Shown here: positions 18,952-28,123 of the stretch, one piece after another
Position numbering within the stretch: position 1 is the stretch's first letter
How the letters are laid out: each line of letters begins with the position of its first letter
NCBI RefSeq assembly: GCF_023006505.1
Contig: NZ_JALBGV010000024.1
Span: 1 to 64,000 of the forward strand
Reading direction: 5' to 3'
DNA length: 64,000 nt
Source of the DNA: Neorhizobium sp. SHOUNA12A
GTDB lineage: Bacteria > Pseudomonadota > Alphaproteobacteria > Rhizobiales > Rhizobiaceae
Notes under the pieces: generated by a model
What the model was told of the DNA's origin: nothing
Database searches by the model: none
What the model saw: only the letters and a program-made list of their open reading frames with translations
Position numbers and translations under genes: made by a program

Positions 18952-19854
18952 CTATTCCGCGGCAGCCAGGATAGCACCCACGTCACGCAGCGGTGACACA
19001 CCGTAGAGCCGGCTGTATTCGCGGCTGAACTGCGACGGGCTCTGGTAGCCGACCCGGTGGCCGGCGCTGCCAACATCCAGCCCTTCCAGCAGCATCAGCC
19101 GCCGCGCCTCATGCAGGCGCAGCTTCTTCTGGAACTGCACCGGCGTCATCGCGGTCACCGACTTGAAATGGTGGTGCAGCGAAGATGGACTCATGCCCAC
19201 ATGGTCCGCCAGGTCCTCGATCCGCAGCGGCCGGTGGAAATTGGCGCGCAGCCAGGCGACGGCGCGGGCGATCCGGTTGCTGCGGCTTTCGGCGGTCGCG
19301 ATATGAATGAGCCGTGGGCCATCCGGCCCGGAGAGGACACGATAGAGAATTTCCTGCTCGATCAGCGGCGCCATGGCGGGAATATCCGCGGGCCGATCGA
19401 GGAGCCGAAGCAGCCTTGTCGCGGCATCGAGAAGTTCCGGTGGCGCGACATTGGAGACGATGCCGCGCATGGCATCGGTGTCGGAACCAAGCCGGGGAAC
19501 GTCTACCCGCTCCAGCAGCGCGGACAGGCGGTCCGTATCGATGGCAAGCGCGAAACATAAGTGCGGCACCTCCGGGCTTGCGACCGTGACGCGCGAGGTC
19601 ACCGGCAATTCGATCGAGGTGAGAAGATAATCGCCGACGCCGTAGGCAATCACCTCGTCCCCCAGCTTGACGCTCTTGGTGCCTTGCAGGACCAAACCGA
19701 TGCAGGGCCGGTAATCCATATAGAGCGGTGCGGTTGGGACCGTCCGCCGGCTGAGCATCAGATTTCCAACGGCCGTGAACACTTCCCCATCCTTCTGAAC
19801 GTGCCGCGCGGCAATCGAGGCCGCCTCGTGATAGGGATTGAAGGGCAGTGTCAT
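18952..19854 (-). CDS. AraC family transcriptional regulator (AraC_N type)
   Basis: The 300-residue regulator has an N-terminal cupin-like domain (YRPCIGLVLQGTKSVKLGDEVIAYGVGDYLLTSIELPV) and a C-terminal pair of helix-turn-helices (LRIEDLADHVGMSPSSLHHHFKSVT; GLDVGSAGHRVGYQSPSQFSREYSRLYG). This arrangement is the YqhC type, which in E. coli activates an aldehyde reductase gene. Here too the neighbour, 186 bases away and divergent, is an alcohol/aldehyde dehydrogenase, so control of that gene is the likely role. Confidence 0.9.
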   Translation of the reverse strand: MTLPFNPYHEAASIAARHVQKDGEVFTAVGNLMLSRRTVPTAPLYMDYRPCIGLVLQGTKSVKLGDEVIAYGVGDYLLTSIELPVTSRVTVASPEVPHLCFALAIDTDRLSALLERVDVPRLGSDTDAMRGIVSNVAPPELLDAATRLLRLLDRPADIPAMAPLIEQEILYRVLSGPDGPRLIHIATAESRSNRIARAVAWLRANFHRPLRIEDLADHVGMSPSSLHHHFKSVTAMTPVQFQKKLRLHEARRLMLLEGLDVGSAGHRVGYQSPSQFSREYSRLYGVSPLRDVGAILAAAE

Positions 19855-20040
19855 GGAGCCTCCGGGATGAGCAGATGAGCGCTTTTCCTATGCCGACTTG
19901 CCGATGAAACCAACAGGCGGGCGATCACTTTTGCAGGATCGTGCAAAAAGCTCGCAGGATCGCTCTAACGCCGTTGCGAGGTCCGGAGGCATAGTCCGCG
20001 CGTCCAATTCCCTCCCAACCAACAGATGAATGGAGCTCCC

Positions 20041-21087
20041 ATGGCTATTGCAAAAGGCTATGCCGCGACCGACGCGTCGAAACCACTGACGCCTTTCACC
20101 TTCGAGCGCCGCGAACCCAATGACGACGACGTCGTCATCTCGGTGCAGTATTGCGGCGTCTGCCATTCGGACATCCACCAGGCCCGCAACGAATGGGGCA
20201 ACTCCCGCTTTCCGATGGTGCCGGGCCATGAAGTGGCCGGCGTCGTTTCGGCCGTCGGCGCTGGTGTGACCAAGTTCAAAGTCGGCGACCGTGTCGGTGT
20301 CGGGTGCTTCGTGAATTCCTGCATTGGCTGCGCCACCCGTGATCTCGACTACGAACATTTCCTGCCGGGCCTCACCCAGACCTATAACGACGTCGAGGCC
20401 GACGGCACGACGCCGACCTATGGCGGTTATTCGGACCAGATCGTCGTCAAGGAAGGTTATGTCCTCTCCTTCCCGGACAATATTCCGCTCGACGCCGGCG
20501 CCCCGCTGCTTTGCGCCGGGATCACGCTCTACTCGCCGCTGCGCCACTGGAAGGCCGGTCCCGGCATGAAGGTCGCGATCGTCGGCATGGGCGGCCTTGG
20601 CCATATGGGCGTCAAGCTCGGTGCGGCCATGGGGGCCGATATCACCGCGCTCAGCCAGACGCTGTCGAAAAAGGAAGATGGCCTGAGGCTCGGCGCCAAG
20701 GAGTATTACGCCACCAGCGACGCCGAGACTTTCGCCAAGCTCGCCGGAACATTCGACCTGATCATCTGCACGGTCGGCACGACGATCGACTGGAACGCCT
20801 ATCTCGGCCTCCTGAAGTTCGACGGCTCCATGGTGTTGGTCGGCGTCCCGGAACATGCGGTTCCGGTCCATGCCTTCTCGGTCATCGGCGGCCGCAAGAG
20901 CCTCTCCGGCTCGATGATCGGCTCTATCAAGGAAACCCAGGAAATGCTGGATTTCTGCGGCGAGCACGGCATCACGTCCGAGATCGAGAAGATCAATATC
21001 CAGGATATCAACGAAGCCTATGAACGCGTCATCAAGAGCGACGTGCGCTACCGCTTCGTCATCGACATCGCCTCGCTGGCGGCTTGA
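20041..21087 (+). CDS. Zinc-dependent alcohol dehydrogenase, YahK/CAD-like
   Basis: A 348-residue medium-chain dehydrogenase. Catalytic zinc ligands are visible in CGVCHSD and [10 protein letters not shown]. The cofactor-binding Rossmann motif is [16 protein letters not shown]. The enzyme should reduce aldehydes to alcohols with NAD(P)H. The segment that normally holds four structural-zinc cysteines reads [16 protein letters not shown], with only two cysteines, so the structural zinc is probably lost. The ATG at 20041 is chosen because GGAG lies 6 bases upstream. A divergent AraC regulator probably controls it. A hairpin follows at 21111. Confidence 0.92.
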   Translation: MAIAKGYAATDASKPLTPFTFERREPNDDDVVISVQYCGVCHSDIHQARNEWGNSRFPMVPGHEVAGVVSAVGAGVTKFKVGDRVGVGCFVNSCIGCATRDLDYEHFLPGLTQTYNDVEADGTTPTYGGYSDQIVVKEGYVLSFPDNIPLDAGAPLLCAGITLYSPLRHWKAGPGMKVAIVGMGGLGHMGVKLGAAMGADITALSQTLSKKEDGLRLGAKEYYATSDAETFAKLAGTFDLIICTVGTTIDWNAYLGLLKFDGSMVLVGVPEHAVPVHAFSVIGGRKSLSGSMIGSIKETQEMLDFCGEHGITSEIEKINIQDINEAYERVIKSDVRYRFVIDIASLAA

Positions 21088-21110
21088 CCACCACCGCGCC
21101 AATAAACTAC

Positions 21111-21132
21111 AGGGCGGCTTCCGGGCCGCCCT
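21111..21132 (+). terminator. Terminator-like hairpin after the alcohol dehydrogenase
   Basis: AGGGCGGC (21111-21118) pairs with GCCGCCCT (21125-21132) around a 6-base loop. No T-run follows, so it is a possible but imperfect terminator lying between two convergent genes. Confidence 0.45.
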
Positions 21133-21161
21133 GCCAGCCTGCGATGTACTGACCGCAAAGA

Positions 21162-21767
21162 CTAACCTCCGGCCGAACTCAAAGACGGTCCGCGCCGCAC
21201 CAATTCGTCGAAAAGATTATTGACGGCATGCGGATCGGCCGCATCAACGATCCTCAGCCCGTTTTCCCGAGCCGCTTTGTGCATTTCCGCATTGTCGTGA
21301 ACGGAACGCTCAATAAACGCGTCGAACATAGCTCGATCGCCCTCCCCGGCCTGCAGATATCCCGCCTCGGCTCGCATTCTCTCCCGCAGGAAATCTGTAT
21401 CGGCATGGAGACATATCCCGACAAGCGTCTCCGAAACGAGCGGCGCGATGAATTCAGGCCGCAGTGCCGATCCTTCCAGCACAAATGGTTTTCGAGCTTC
21501 TATCTCGCCGTCGATCATTCGCTTCAGGCCGGGCCACATGTTTTCGTGATGCACCCTCAGGAACCAGTAGATCGTCTCCGGCGAAAGGCGCCTATAATAC
21601 TCGGCCACAGGTGGACGGACGCTCGGCCACGGCCGCCCTGGATGCCGCCCGAGACTATCGGTCGATACCATGTTCAAGTTGAGAGTCTCGGCCAGACGTT
21701 TTGCCAGCGTCGTTTTGCCGACATGCGAGCTTCCAGCGATCAATATGCCTGACAAGCCTTGATCCAT
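21162..21767 (-). CDS. P-loop kinase-like protein (AAA_33/phosphoglycerate kinase-like)
   Basis: About 201 residues. Walker A is ILIAGSSHVGKTTLAKRLAE at residues 8-27, followed by VSTDSLGRHPGRPW, a glutamate-rich FVLEGSALRPEF and an arginine-rich LRERMRAEAGY lid. These are features of small-molecule P-loop kinases such as 2-phosphoglycerate kinase or shikimate/gluconate-type kinases. The start at 21767 places the P-loop near the N-terminus, as usual; the open frame further upstream overlaps the next gene. It follows the HxlR gene by 11 bases on the same strand and may be co-transcribed. The substrate is unknown. Confidence 0.7.
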   Translation of the reverse strand: MDQGLSGILIAGSSHVGKTTLAKRLAETLNLNMVSTDSLGRHPGRPWPSVRPPVAEYYRRLSPETIYWFLRVHHENMWPGLKRMIDGEIEARKPFVLEGSALRPEFIAPLVSETLVGICLHADTDFLRERMRAEAGYLQAGEGDRAMFDAFIERSVHDNAEMHKAARENGLRIVDAADPHAVNNLFDELVRRGPSLSSAGG

Positions 21768-21778
21768 AGCGGGCTCGA

Positions 21779-22189
21779 TCAGGCGAGTTCGCTCTCGTCG
21801 TATTTCACCCGCGCGGCCTTCACCGACGGATGATTGGCTTCCGCCCATTGCAGCACCTTGGAAAGCGGCTCGAAGAGCGAGCGTCCGAGATCAGTCATCC
21901 GGTATTCGACGCTCGGTGGTTTGGTCGGAAACACTTCGCGTTCGATATAACCGTCGCGCTGCAGGTCGCGCAGCGTCTGGGTCAGCATTCGCTGAGAGAT
22001 ATCCGGCACCAGCCGGCGAAGCTCGCCGAAGCGATAGGGCTGGCGCGCCAGGGCCCCGAGAAGCAGCGTCGACCATTTGCCGGCAATCCGGTCGATAACG
22101 TCCCGGACCGGACAATTATCCATGTTCCATCCGGACGTATCGCATTCCTTGCCGTCCAGCATCGGCTTACGGCTTGCATTGAGGGCCAT
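21779..22189 (-). CDS. HxlR family transcriptional regulator (QorR-like)
   Basis: The 136-residue winged-helix protein follows the HxlR pattern: CPVRDVIDRIAGKWSTLLLGALARQPYRFGELRRLVPDISQRMLTQTLRDLQRDGYIEREV. The cysteine ahead of PVRD is the conserved redox-sensitive one of QorR/YodB-type repressors, which sense quinones or electrophiles. It is divergent from a QorB-like quinone reductase gene 146 bases away, the same arrangement as ytfH-qorB in E. coli. The start at 22189 has AGGGA 9 bases upstream. Regulation of the neighbour is inferred. Confidence 0.88.
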   Translation of the reverse strand: MALNASRKPMLDGKECDTSGWNMDNCPVRDVIDRIAGKWSTLLLGALARQPYRFGELRRLVPDISQRMLTQTLRDLQRDGYIEREVFPTKPPSVEYRMTDLGRSLFEPLSKVLQWAEANHPSVKAARVKYDESELA

Positions 22190-22335
22190 GGAGGTGGTTC
22201 CCTTGAAGTAACGATCTCCCTGGAAACTGCCTCCTTTACAGATCGAAGTCAATTCCTATTCTAGTGCTAGTCTCTTTTTGAGACCAACAATATTCGCCGC
22301 GCCGACAGGCCGGCCATTGCCAGGAAAGAAACCGC

Positions 22336-23220
22336 ATGACCAAACTTCTCGTCACCGGCGCCGCCGGCCATCTGGGCCGCGCAGTGCTGCGTCACCTGCT
22401 GGAGACATCCAAGGTCGCTGCCGCCGACATCGTCGCTGCCAGCCGTGATCCGAACAAGCTCGCCGACCTTGCCGCCAGCGGCCTGGAAACCCGCGCAGCC
22501 GATTTCGACGACGAAGCCGGGCTCGTGAAGGCATTCACCGGTGTCGACCGCGTGCTGATCATTTCCACCGACGAACTGGCAACGCCCGGCAAGCGCATCA
22601 CGCAGCACAGGAACGCCGTTTCCGCCGCCAAGAAGGCCGGCGTGAAGCACATCGTCTATACGTCCATGCCCAACCCCGACAAGTCGCTAGTCACGTTCGC
22701 GCCGGATCATCTCGGCACCGAAGAGGCCATCAAGGCGAGCGGTGTCGCCTACACGATCCTGCGCAATTCCTGGTACCACGACAATTATCTGATGGGCATG
22801 CCGCACAATCTTCAGGTCGGCAAATGGTACACGTCCGTGGGTGCGGGCAAGATCACCACGATCAGCCGCGACGACTGCGCCCGTGCCGCAGCCGGTGCCC
22901 TTGCCAATCCGCCGGCCGGCAGCCACACCCTCACCCTCACCGGTTCGGAATCCCTGACGGCCAACGAAATCGCCGCCCGCGCATCAACTGCCACCGGCAA
23001 GCCGCTTGAGGTCGTTGATGTCACCGACGAGCAGCTGACCCAGGGCCTTACTGGCGCCGGCCTGCCCGCCTTCGTCGCGACTATGCTGGTCTCGGCGGAT
23101 GCCAATATCCGCGCCGGCAATTTCGAACAGGTGACGAGCGACTATGAGACGCTGACCGGCCAGAAGCCGCAGACGCTCGCTGCCTATTTCGAGACCCAGA
23201 AGGCCGCGCTCGCCGCTTAG
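22336..23220 (+). CDS. NmrA-like NAD(P)H:quinone reductase (QorB-like)
   Basis: The 294-residue atypical short-chain dehydrogenase has the nucleotide-binding motif LLVTGAAGHLGRAVLRHLL at the N-terminus. It also has VDRVLIIST, the VKHIVYTSM strand and ILRNSWYHDNYL, as in QorB, an NADPH-dependent quinone oxidoreductase. Such enzymes detoxify quinones in the cytosol. The divergent HxlR regulator with a sensor cysteine supports this role. Confidence 0.88.
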   Translation: MTKLLVTGAAGHLGRAVLRHLLETSKVAAADIVAASRDPNKLADLAASGLETRAADFDDEAGLVKAFTGVDRVLIISTDELATPGKRITQHRNAVSAAKKAGVKHIVYTSMPNPDKSLVTFAPDHLGTEEAIKASGVAYTILRNSWYHDNYLMGMPHNLQVGKWYTSVGAGKITTISRDDCARAAAGALANPPAGSHTLTLTGSESLTANEIAARASTATGKPLEVVDVTDEQLTQGLTGAGLPAFVATMLVSADANIRAGNFEQVTSDYETLTGQKPQTLAAYFETQKAALAA

Positions 23221-23299
23221 CATCTTGCCGGATTGCGGCTCTCCGAATTTCGCGATAAATGAGATGGAGTTGCCAATTCCATCTCGTTTGGAGAAAAAA

Positions 23300-24016
23300 A
23301 TGCGCAGGATCGGCTTGATTGGCGGAATGAGTTTCGAAAGCACTGCCGTGTATTATCGGCTGATCAACGAGATGGTGCGCGACCGCCTCGGTGATTTTGC
23401 GTCGGCCGATCTCCTGCTCCATTCCGTCAATTTTGCCGAGATCGTCGACATGCAGAAGGCCGGCCGCTGGGATCTGGCGGCCGAGCATCTTGCGGGCAGC
23501 GCGCGCAGGCTGAAGGCGGCCGGCGCGGAATGCGCGCTGATCTGCACCAACACCATGCATCTCGTCGCCCCGCAAGTACAGACCGCGATCGACATACCCC
23601 TCATCCATATCATCGACGAGACCGCCAAGACGTTGAAATCGCAAGGCCTGAAGCGGCCGCTCCTGCTCGCCACACGCTACACGATGGAACACGGTTTCTA
23701 TACCGATCACATGAAGGGGCTCGGTATCGACGTCATGGTGCCGGATGCGGACGATCGTACCGATATCCATAACATCATCTTCAACGAACTCTGCGCCGGG
23801 ATTGTTCTCGATACCTCCCGCACCCGGGCCATCGCGATGATCGAAAAGGCGAAGGCTGAAGGCGCCGACAGCATCATCCTCGGCTGTACGGAAATCTGCC
23901 TCCTGCTCGATTCGGCAGGCCTCCCCGTGCCCGGCATCGATTCCACCGCCATCCATGCCAAGGCAGCCGTCGATTTCGCGCTTGGCCAGCCGGCGGCAAA
24001 ACAGGCCGCAGCGTAA
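23300..24016 (+). CDS. Aspartate/glutamate racemase family protein
   Basis: The 238-residue protein begins MRRIGLIGGMSFESTAVYYR, the usual start of YgeA/RacX-type amino-acid racemases. It has the catalytic cysteine pair in ALICTNTMHLV and ILGCTEICLL. These cytosolic enzymes interconvert amino acid enantiomers without PLP. The start at 23300 is fixed by the family N-terminus and GGAGAAAA upstream; the open frame before it has no such support. An inverted repeat (GAGATGGA/TCCATCTC, 23261-23285) lies just before the ribosome-binding site. Its own substrate is unknown. Confidence 0.88.
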   Translation: MRRIGLIGGMSFESTAVYYRLINEMVRDRLGDFASADLLLHSVNFAEIVDMQKAGRWDLAAEHLAGSARRLKAAGAECALICTNTMHLVAPQVQTAIDIPLIHIIDETAKTLKSQGLKRPLLLATRYTMEHGFYTDHMKGLGIDVMVPDADDRTDIHNIIFNELCAGIVLDTSRTRAIAMIEKAKAEGADSIILGCTEICLLLDSAGLPVPGIDSTAIHAKAAVDFALGQPAAKQAAA

Positions 24017-24048
24017 ATTTATTTGACTCAGTCCAACAAATATCTGAC

Positions 24049-24071
24049 AGAGTCTCCCTAAAGGAGACTCT
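24049..24071 (+). promoter_or_regulatory. Hairpin that sequesters the ribosome-binding site of the MarR-GNAT gene
   Basis: AGAGTCTCC (24049-24057) pairs perfectly with GGAGACTCT (24063-24071) around a 5-base loop. The right arm contains the ribosome-binding sequence AAGGAGA, 9 bases before the ATG at 24076. It could limit translation or serve as a DNA operator for the encoded MarR domain. Confidence 0.6.
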
Positions 24072-24075
24072 ACCG

Positions 24076-25020
24076 ATGACCGATCCTGCCGTTCTCGATG
24101 CCGTCCGGGCCTTCAATCGTTTCTACACCAACAAGCTCGGCGTTCTCGCCAAGGGCTATCTCGACACCGATTACACGCTGACCGAAGCGCGCATCTTGTA
24201 CGAGATGGGCGCCCGCAAACGGGTGTCCGCGACCGAGCTTAACCGCGATCTCGGCCTCGATCCCGCCTATCTCAGCCGGCTGCTGAAGAAATTCCGCGAG
24301 GCGGGCTTCCTCGCCAGCGAGCCGGACCCCGACGACAAACGCAGCCAGATCCTCATTGTCACCGACAAGGGACAGGCCGAATACGAGACGCTCGGTGAAC
24401 GCTCCCGCCAGCAGATCGCCAGGGATTTGAGGGAAGTGGACACGTTCGGCCACGAAAGACTGATCGGCTCGATGCAGGTGATCCGCACCATTCTCGATCC
24501 GCAATCGGCCGCGCCGACACCGCCGGTCGTCATCCGTCCGCATCGTGTCGGTGACATGGGCTGGCTGGTCGAAGCCCAGGCGGTCGCTTATGCGCGGGAA
24601 TACGGCTGGAACGACAAGTTCGAAGGGTTGGTCGCCGAGGTCGCCGGCAAGTTCATCGCCAACTTCAACCCTGAGCGCGAACGCTGCTGGATCGCCGAAC
24701 GCGACGGCAAACGTGTCGGCTCGGTGGTCGTGGCGGATGGCGGCGACACAGCCAAGCTGCGCCTTCTCTACCTCGATCCCGCCGCCCGCGGCCTTGGCCT
24801 CGGCCGGACGCTCGTCGAACAATGTATCAAATTCTCGACGCTCGCCGGTTACAAAAAGCTGTCGCTCTGGACCAATGATTGCCTGAGTGCGGCAATCCGC
24901 ATCTATCAAACGGCCGGTTTCAAGCTCGTCGCGGAGGAAAAGCACAACCTGTTCGGCCCGGAATGCAACGGCCAGACCTGGGAGCTCGAGCTCTGCGAGG
25001 CAAAACTGTCGTCGAATTAG
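24076..25020 (+). CDS. MarR-GNAT fusion protein
   Basis: The 314-residue protein has two domains. Residues ~1-140 are a MarR-type winged helix ([42 protein letters not shown]). Residues ~150-310 are a GNAT acetyltransferase ([21 protein letters not shown], acetyl-CoA loop [27 protein letters not shown]). Such fusions occur widely in proteobacteria; the combination suggests gene control linked to acetylation of a small molecule or protein. The last bases overlap the 3' end of the convergent pdxJ by four. The upstream hairpin covers its ribosome-binding site. Confidence 0.88.
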   Translation: MTDPAVLDAVRAFNRFYTNKLGVLAKGYLDTDYTLTEARILYEMGARKRVSATELNRDLGLDPAYLSRLLKKFREAGFLASEPDPDDKRSQILIVTDKGQAEYETLGERSRQQIARDLREVDTFGHERLIGSMQVIRTILDPQSAAPTPPVVIRPHRVGDMGWLVEAQAVAYAREYGWNDKFEGLVAEVAGKFIANFNPERERCWIAERDGKRVGSVVVADGGDTAKLRLLYLDPAARGLGLGRTLVEQCIKFSTLAGYKKLSLWTNDCLSAAIRIYQTAGFKLVAEEKHNLFGPECNGQTWELELCEAKLSSN

Positions 25021-25769
25021 ACGACCTGGCCGCAGGCGCGGCAGAAGCGGCGCACGGTTTCCGCCATGCCGTATTCGAGCGCATCCGCCGTCAGGCCATG
25101 GCCGATCGAGACTTCCGCCATCTTCGGAATACGCTTCACCAGTGCCGGCAGGTTTGCGACCGTCAGGTCGTGACCGCCATTGACGCCAAGCCCTTCGGCA
25201 AATGCCGCATCCGCCGTCCGCCCGAGTTTTTCAAGGATTTCGGCGCCGCGCTCCGGATTGTCGAAACAGCCGCCATAGGGCCCGGTATAGAGTTCGATAC
25301 GATCAGTGCCCGTCCCCCCGGCGAGCTTCATCGCCTCGACGTCGCCGTCGCCATCGGCAAACAGCGACACCCGCATGCCGCCCTTCTTGAGCCGCGCCAC
25401 GATCGGCTTCAGCATCTCGCTCGTGGCACGGAAATCGAATCCGTGGTCGGAGGTCGCCTGGGTCGGATCGTCCGGCACCAGGGTTACCTGCTCCGGCTGG
25501 GTCGCCTCGCATAGCGCCAGGAAATCCTCGCTCGGATATCCTTCGATATTGAACTCGGCATTCGGGAACTCGTCGTCGATCAGCGCCCGAAGAACCGGCA
25601 GATCGGTGAAGCGGATATGGCGCTGGTCGGGGCGCGGATGCACCGTCAGGCCGGCCGCACCCGCCTGCAGCGCGATGCGCCCCAGCGCTTCGACGCTTGG
25701 CCATGGAAGATCGCGACGGTTGCGCAGCATGGCGATGGCATTGAGGTTCACGGAAAGCTTGGTCGGCAT
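25017..25769 (-). CDS. pdxJ: Pyridoxine 5'-phosphate synthase
   Basis: The 250-residue TIM-barrel enzyme condenses 3-amino-1-hydroxyacetone phosphate with deoxyxylulose phosphate, the last step of the DXP-dependent vitamin B6 pathway. Family landmarks are [15 protein letters not shown] at the start, the catalytic histidine in [11 protein letters not shown], the glutamate in [15 protein letters not shown] and GVNGGHDLT near the end. It is a stand-alone gene whose stop overlaps the convergent MarR-GNAT gene. Confidence 0.96.
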   Translation of the reverse strand: MPTKLSVNLNAIAMLRNRRDLPWPSVEALGRIALQAGAAGLTVHPRPDQRHIRFTDLPVLRALIDDEFPNAEFNIEGYPSEDFLALCEATQPEQVTLVPDDPTQATSDHGFDFRATSEMLKPIVARLKKGGMRVSLFADGDGDVEAMKLAGGTGTDRIELYTGPYGGCFDNPERGAEILEKLGRTADAAFAEGLGVNGGHDLTVANLPALVKRIPKMAEVSIGHGLTADALEYGMAETVRRFCRACGQVV

Positions 25770-26109
25770 GGCAATACCCGGTTTTGAAAGGTCGATCCGC
25801 TTTTAGGCCATGCGCCTTCGCAATGCCACCGGGTTTAGAAAAATGCACTTATAAAGAGTTTTGATGGACGAGAATTCACGAGGCAACAGGGGCTACCATT
25901 TCTTAAAGTTTTAGCTAATCTATATCTAACAGAGTTCGCCGGGCAGGCCAAAAGGCGGCGGAATACGGTTTGAACAGCGAATTCTGCCACTCATTTCAAT
26001 CGGGTCCGCATTTTCAGTACCGAGGTTCCATCCGAGAGGTCCGACGCAATGTCGCAACCTTCAGATGCATATTCGACCACGCCGCCGACTTCAGGCGCAA
26101 GGGGACTCG
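25770..26109. other. Intergenic region between pdxJ and a MerR gene
   Basis: About 340 bases between divergent starts. An AT-rich patch around 25840-25930 stands out from the GC-rich neighbourhood and probably carries promoters, but no -35/-10 pair is clear enough to claim. No open frame with a ribosome-binding site was found apart from the MerR start at 26110, which has AAGGGG 5 bases upstream. Confidence 0.5.
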
Positions 26110-26799
26110 ATGCGAAGCGATACCATGCAGGCCATGACCGAAAATGCGCCGCCGGCGCGAGCAGCCCATTATTTTCCTCCTCTTCCCCAGGTCTCCCTTC
26201 CGTTTGAAATGCCGAGCCAGCCTGTGGCGATCGCCGAAATGGCGGATCTCTTCGGCGTCACCCACCGCACCCTTCACTTCTATGAGGAAAAGGGCCTGAT
26301 CACCGCCCGCCGCTCCGGCAGCATGCGGGTCTATGACAGGGTCCAGATCCATCGCATGGCGGTCATCAATGCCTGCCGCGAAATCGGCATTCCTGTGGCG
26401 GTCATCCAGGAACTGATGGAAGAGCTTGCCAGCGCAACGTCGGAGACGGAAGCCAACGAGATGTTCCACAACATGCTGGCCCGGCGCAAGCGGGAGCTCA
26501 CCTCCGACATTTCCAATATCCGCCGGCAGATGCAGCAGATCGAAAACCTGCTGGTGGCCGAGGAAGAAGAGCAGGCGCTCGCCGGCCCCAAGCCGATGTC
26601 CCTGGTTCTGAGCGACATCGAGAAACGGTGCCTGGGGCTGATGGCCGAGGGTTATTCGGCACCACGGCTCGCCCGCGCGCTCAACCTCGAATTCGAGGAC
26701 CTGCGCCGGATGGAGGATGACATCATCCAGAAATTCCAGGCGACCAACCGTTTTCAGGCCGTCGCCAAGGCGATGCTGCTGGGTTTCGTGCCGAACTGA
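26110..26799 (+). CDS. MerR family regulator with extra C-terminal helix-turn-helix
   Basis: About 229 residues. Residues ~38-105 are a MerR DNA-binding domain (VAIAEMADLFGVTHRTLHFYEEKGLITARRSGSMRVYDRVQIHRM), followed by a long dimerising coiled coil (~110-165). The C-terminus (~172-229) reads LSDIEKRCLGLMAEGYSAPRLARALNLEFEDLRRMEDDIIQKFQATNRFQAVAKAM, which resembles a LuxR/GerE helix-turn-helix in spacing. MerR proteins normally end in a metal or drug sensor, so a second DNA-binding-like module is unusual. No effector cysteines are visible. It is convergent with the helicase gene. Confidence 0.85.
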   Translation: MRSDTMQAMTENAPPARAAHYFPPLPQVSLPFEMPSQPVAIAEMADLFGVTHRTLHFYEEKGLITARRSGSMRVYDRVQIHRMAVINACREIGIPVAVIQELMEELASATSETEANEMFHNMLARRKRELTSDISNIRRQMQQIENLLVAEEEEQALAGPKPMSLVLSDIEKRCLGLMAEGYSAPRLARALNLEFEDLRRMEDDIIQKFQATNRFQAVAKAMLLGFVPN

Positions 26800-26808
26800 T
26801 CGGCTTCT

Positions 26809-27933
26809 TTAGCGGACGATCGTCAGAGTTTCGGCCGCGCGCGTGATCGCGGTATAAAGCCAGCGCTCCCGGCTGTCGCGAAACGCCCAGCTTTCATCGA
26901 ACAGAACGACGTTGTTCCACTGCGAGCCCTGCGCCTTGTGAACTGTCAGCGCGTAACCGTAATCGAACTCGTCGTAACGCTTGCGGGTCGTCCAGGGGAT
27001 TTCCCCTTCCTGCTCTTCGAACGCCTGTTTCAGAAGCTTGATCTTGGCCGCACCGCGATCCATGTCGTCGTCTTCCGGCCGGATCATCAGGTTGATGCCG
27101 GGCTTCACGGTCTCGCGCGACGAGCTCATCACCTGCCAGAGCGAGCCGTTGAGCAGGCCCTTGGCCGGGTCGTTCCTGAGGCAGACCAGCTTGTCGCCGG
27201 ATTGCGGATAGTCGGCGGTAAAACCTTTCAGTTCCCGGAGCCGCTGATTGTAGCGCTTGCGGGTCTTGTTGGTGCCGACCAGAACCTGGTCCGCCTCCAT
27301 CACCAGCGGCTGCGTCACCTCATTGCGGGAGATCACCTTGGCGGTACCGTAGTCGCCATACATGATCTCCTTACCTTCGCGCACGTCCATCGCCAGCTGG
27401 ATGATCGGGTTGTCGCGCGCCTGGCGGTGGATATCCGTCAGCAGATAGTCTGGATCCTGTTCGGTGAAGAACCCGCCGCCGGAAACCGGCGGCAGCTGGC
27501 CGGGATCGCCGAGCACCAGGATCGGCGTGCCGAAACTCATCAGGTCCTTGCCGAGCGCCTCGTCCACCATCGAGCATTCGTCGATGATAATAAGCGCCGC
27601 CTTGGCGACCGGGCTCTGCCGGTTGATCGAGAACATCGGCGAGATTGAGGTCTTGCCGGCATCGTCCTCGACCGCCTCCTCGCCGCGCGGCCTGTAGATC
27701 AGAGAGTGGATGGTTTTCGCGTTCCGCGCCCCGCGCGAGCGTAGAACCTGCGCCGCCTTGCCGGTGAAGGCCGCGAACAGCACCTCGCCATCGACATTTT
27801 CGGCGAAATGTTTGGCAAGCGTGGTCTTGCCGGTGCCCGCATAACCGAACAGCCGAAAGACCTGGCTGCGCCCCTCTTTCAGCCATTGTGAAACGGCCTT
27901 GAGGGCCTCGTCCTGTTGCGGTGCAAATTGCAT
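26809..27933 (-). CDS. Dda/RecD-like superfamily 1B DNA helicase
   Basis: A 374-residue ATPase. Motif I is FGYAGTGKTTLAKHFA (residue ~30), followed by FAAFTGKAAQVLRSRG (Ia), IIIDECSMVDEAL (II), LVLGDPGQLPPV (III) and the C-terminal YALTVHKAQGSQW (V) with YTAITRAAETLTIV (VI). This is a compact 5'-3' helicase like phage T4 Dda or the core of RecD2, without nuclease partners nearby. The likely role is in replication or repair of stalled forks. Alphaproteobacterial chromosomes commonly carry one such gene; nothing here ties it to a phage. Confidence 0.9.
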   Translation of the reverse strand: MQFAPQQDEALKAVSQWLKEGRSQVFRLFGYAGTGKTTLAKHFAENVDGEVLFAAFTGKAAQVLRSRGARNAKTIHSLIYRPRGEEAVEDDAGKTSISPMFSINRQSPVAKAALIIIDECSMVDEALGKDLMSFGTPILVLGDPGQLPPVSGGGFFTEQDPDYLLTDIHRQARDNPIIQLAMDVREGKEIMYGDYGTAKVISRNEVTQPLVMEADQVLVGTNKTRKRYNQRLRELKGFTADYPQSGDKLVCLRNDPAKGLLNGSLWQVMSSSRETVKPGINLMIRPEDDDMDRGAAKIKLLKQAFEEQEGEIPWTTRKRYDEFDYGYALTVHKAQGSQWNNVVLFDESWAFRDSRERWLYTAITRAAETLTIVR

Positions 27934-28045
27934 GGCGGGACTTGGCAGGATTCTGCGTCCAAGCGCAACCGAAAAAGAACGAAAGATGAATCAAAGGCCG
28001 GGATGAGCGGTTCGATCATCTCCGAAAAAATCTTTGGTCCTCGAC

Positions 28046-28074
28046 GGAATAAATCCACGCCTGCCGGTGTCTTG
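28046..28074 (+). promoter_or_regulatory. Candidate ECF-type promoter
   Basis: GGAATAA (28046-28052) is followed after 16 bases by GTCTTG (28069-28074), about 50 bases before the start of the Y-X4-D repeat protein gene. Many alphaproteobacterial ECF promoters have GGAA-type -35 elements, so self-activation by the ECF sigma factor encoded downstream is possible. The match is suggestive only. Confidence 0.35.
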
Positions 28075-28123
28075 ACTTCGGTGGCCGATGTGAGGCCGCC
28101 ATTCAAAACCAGGGAGACGATCC

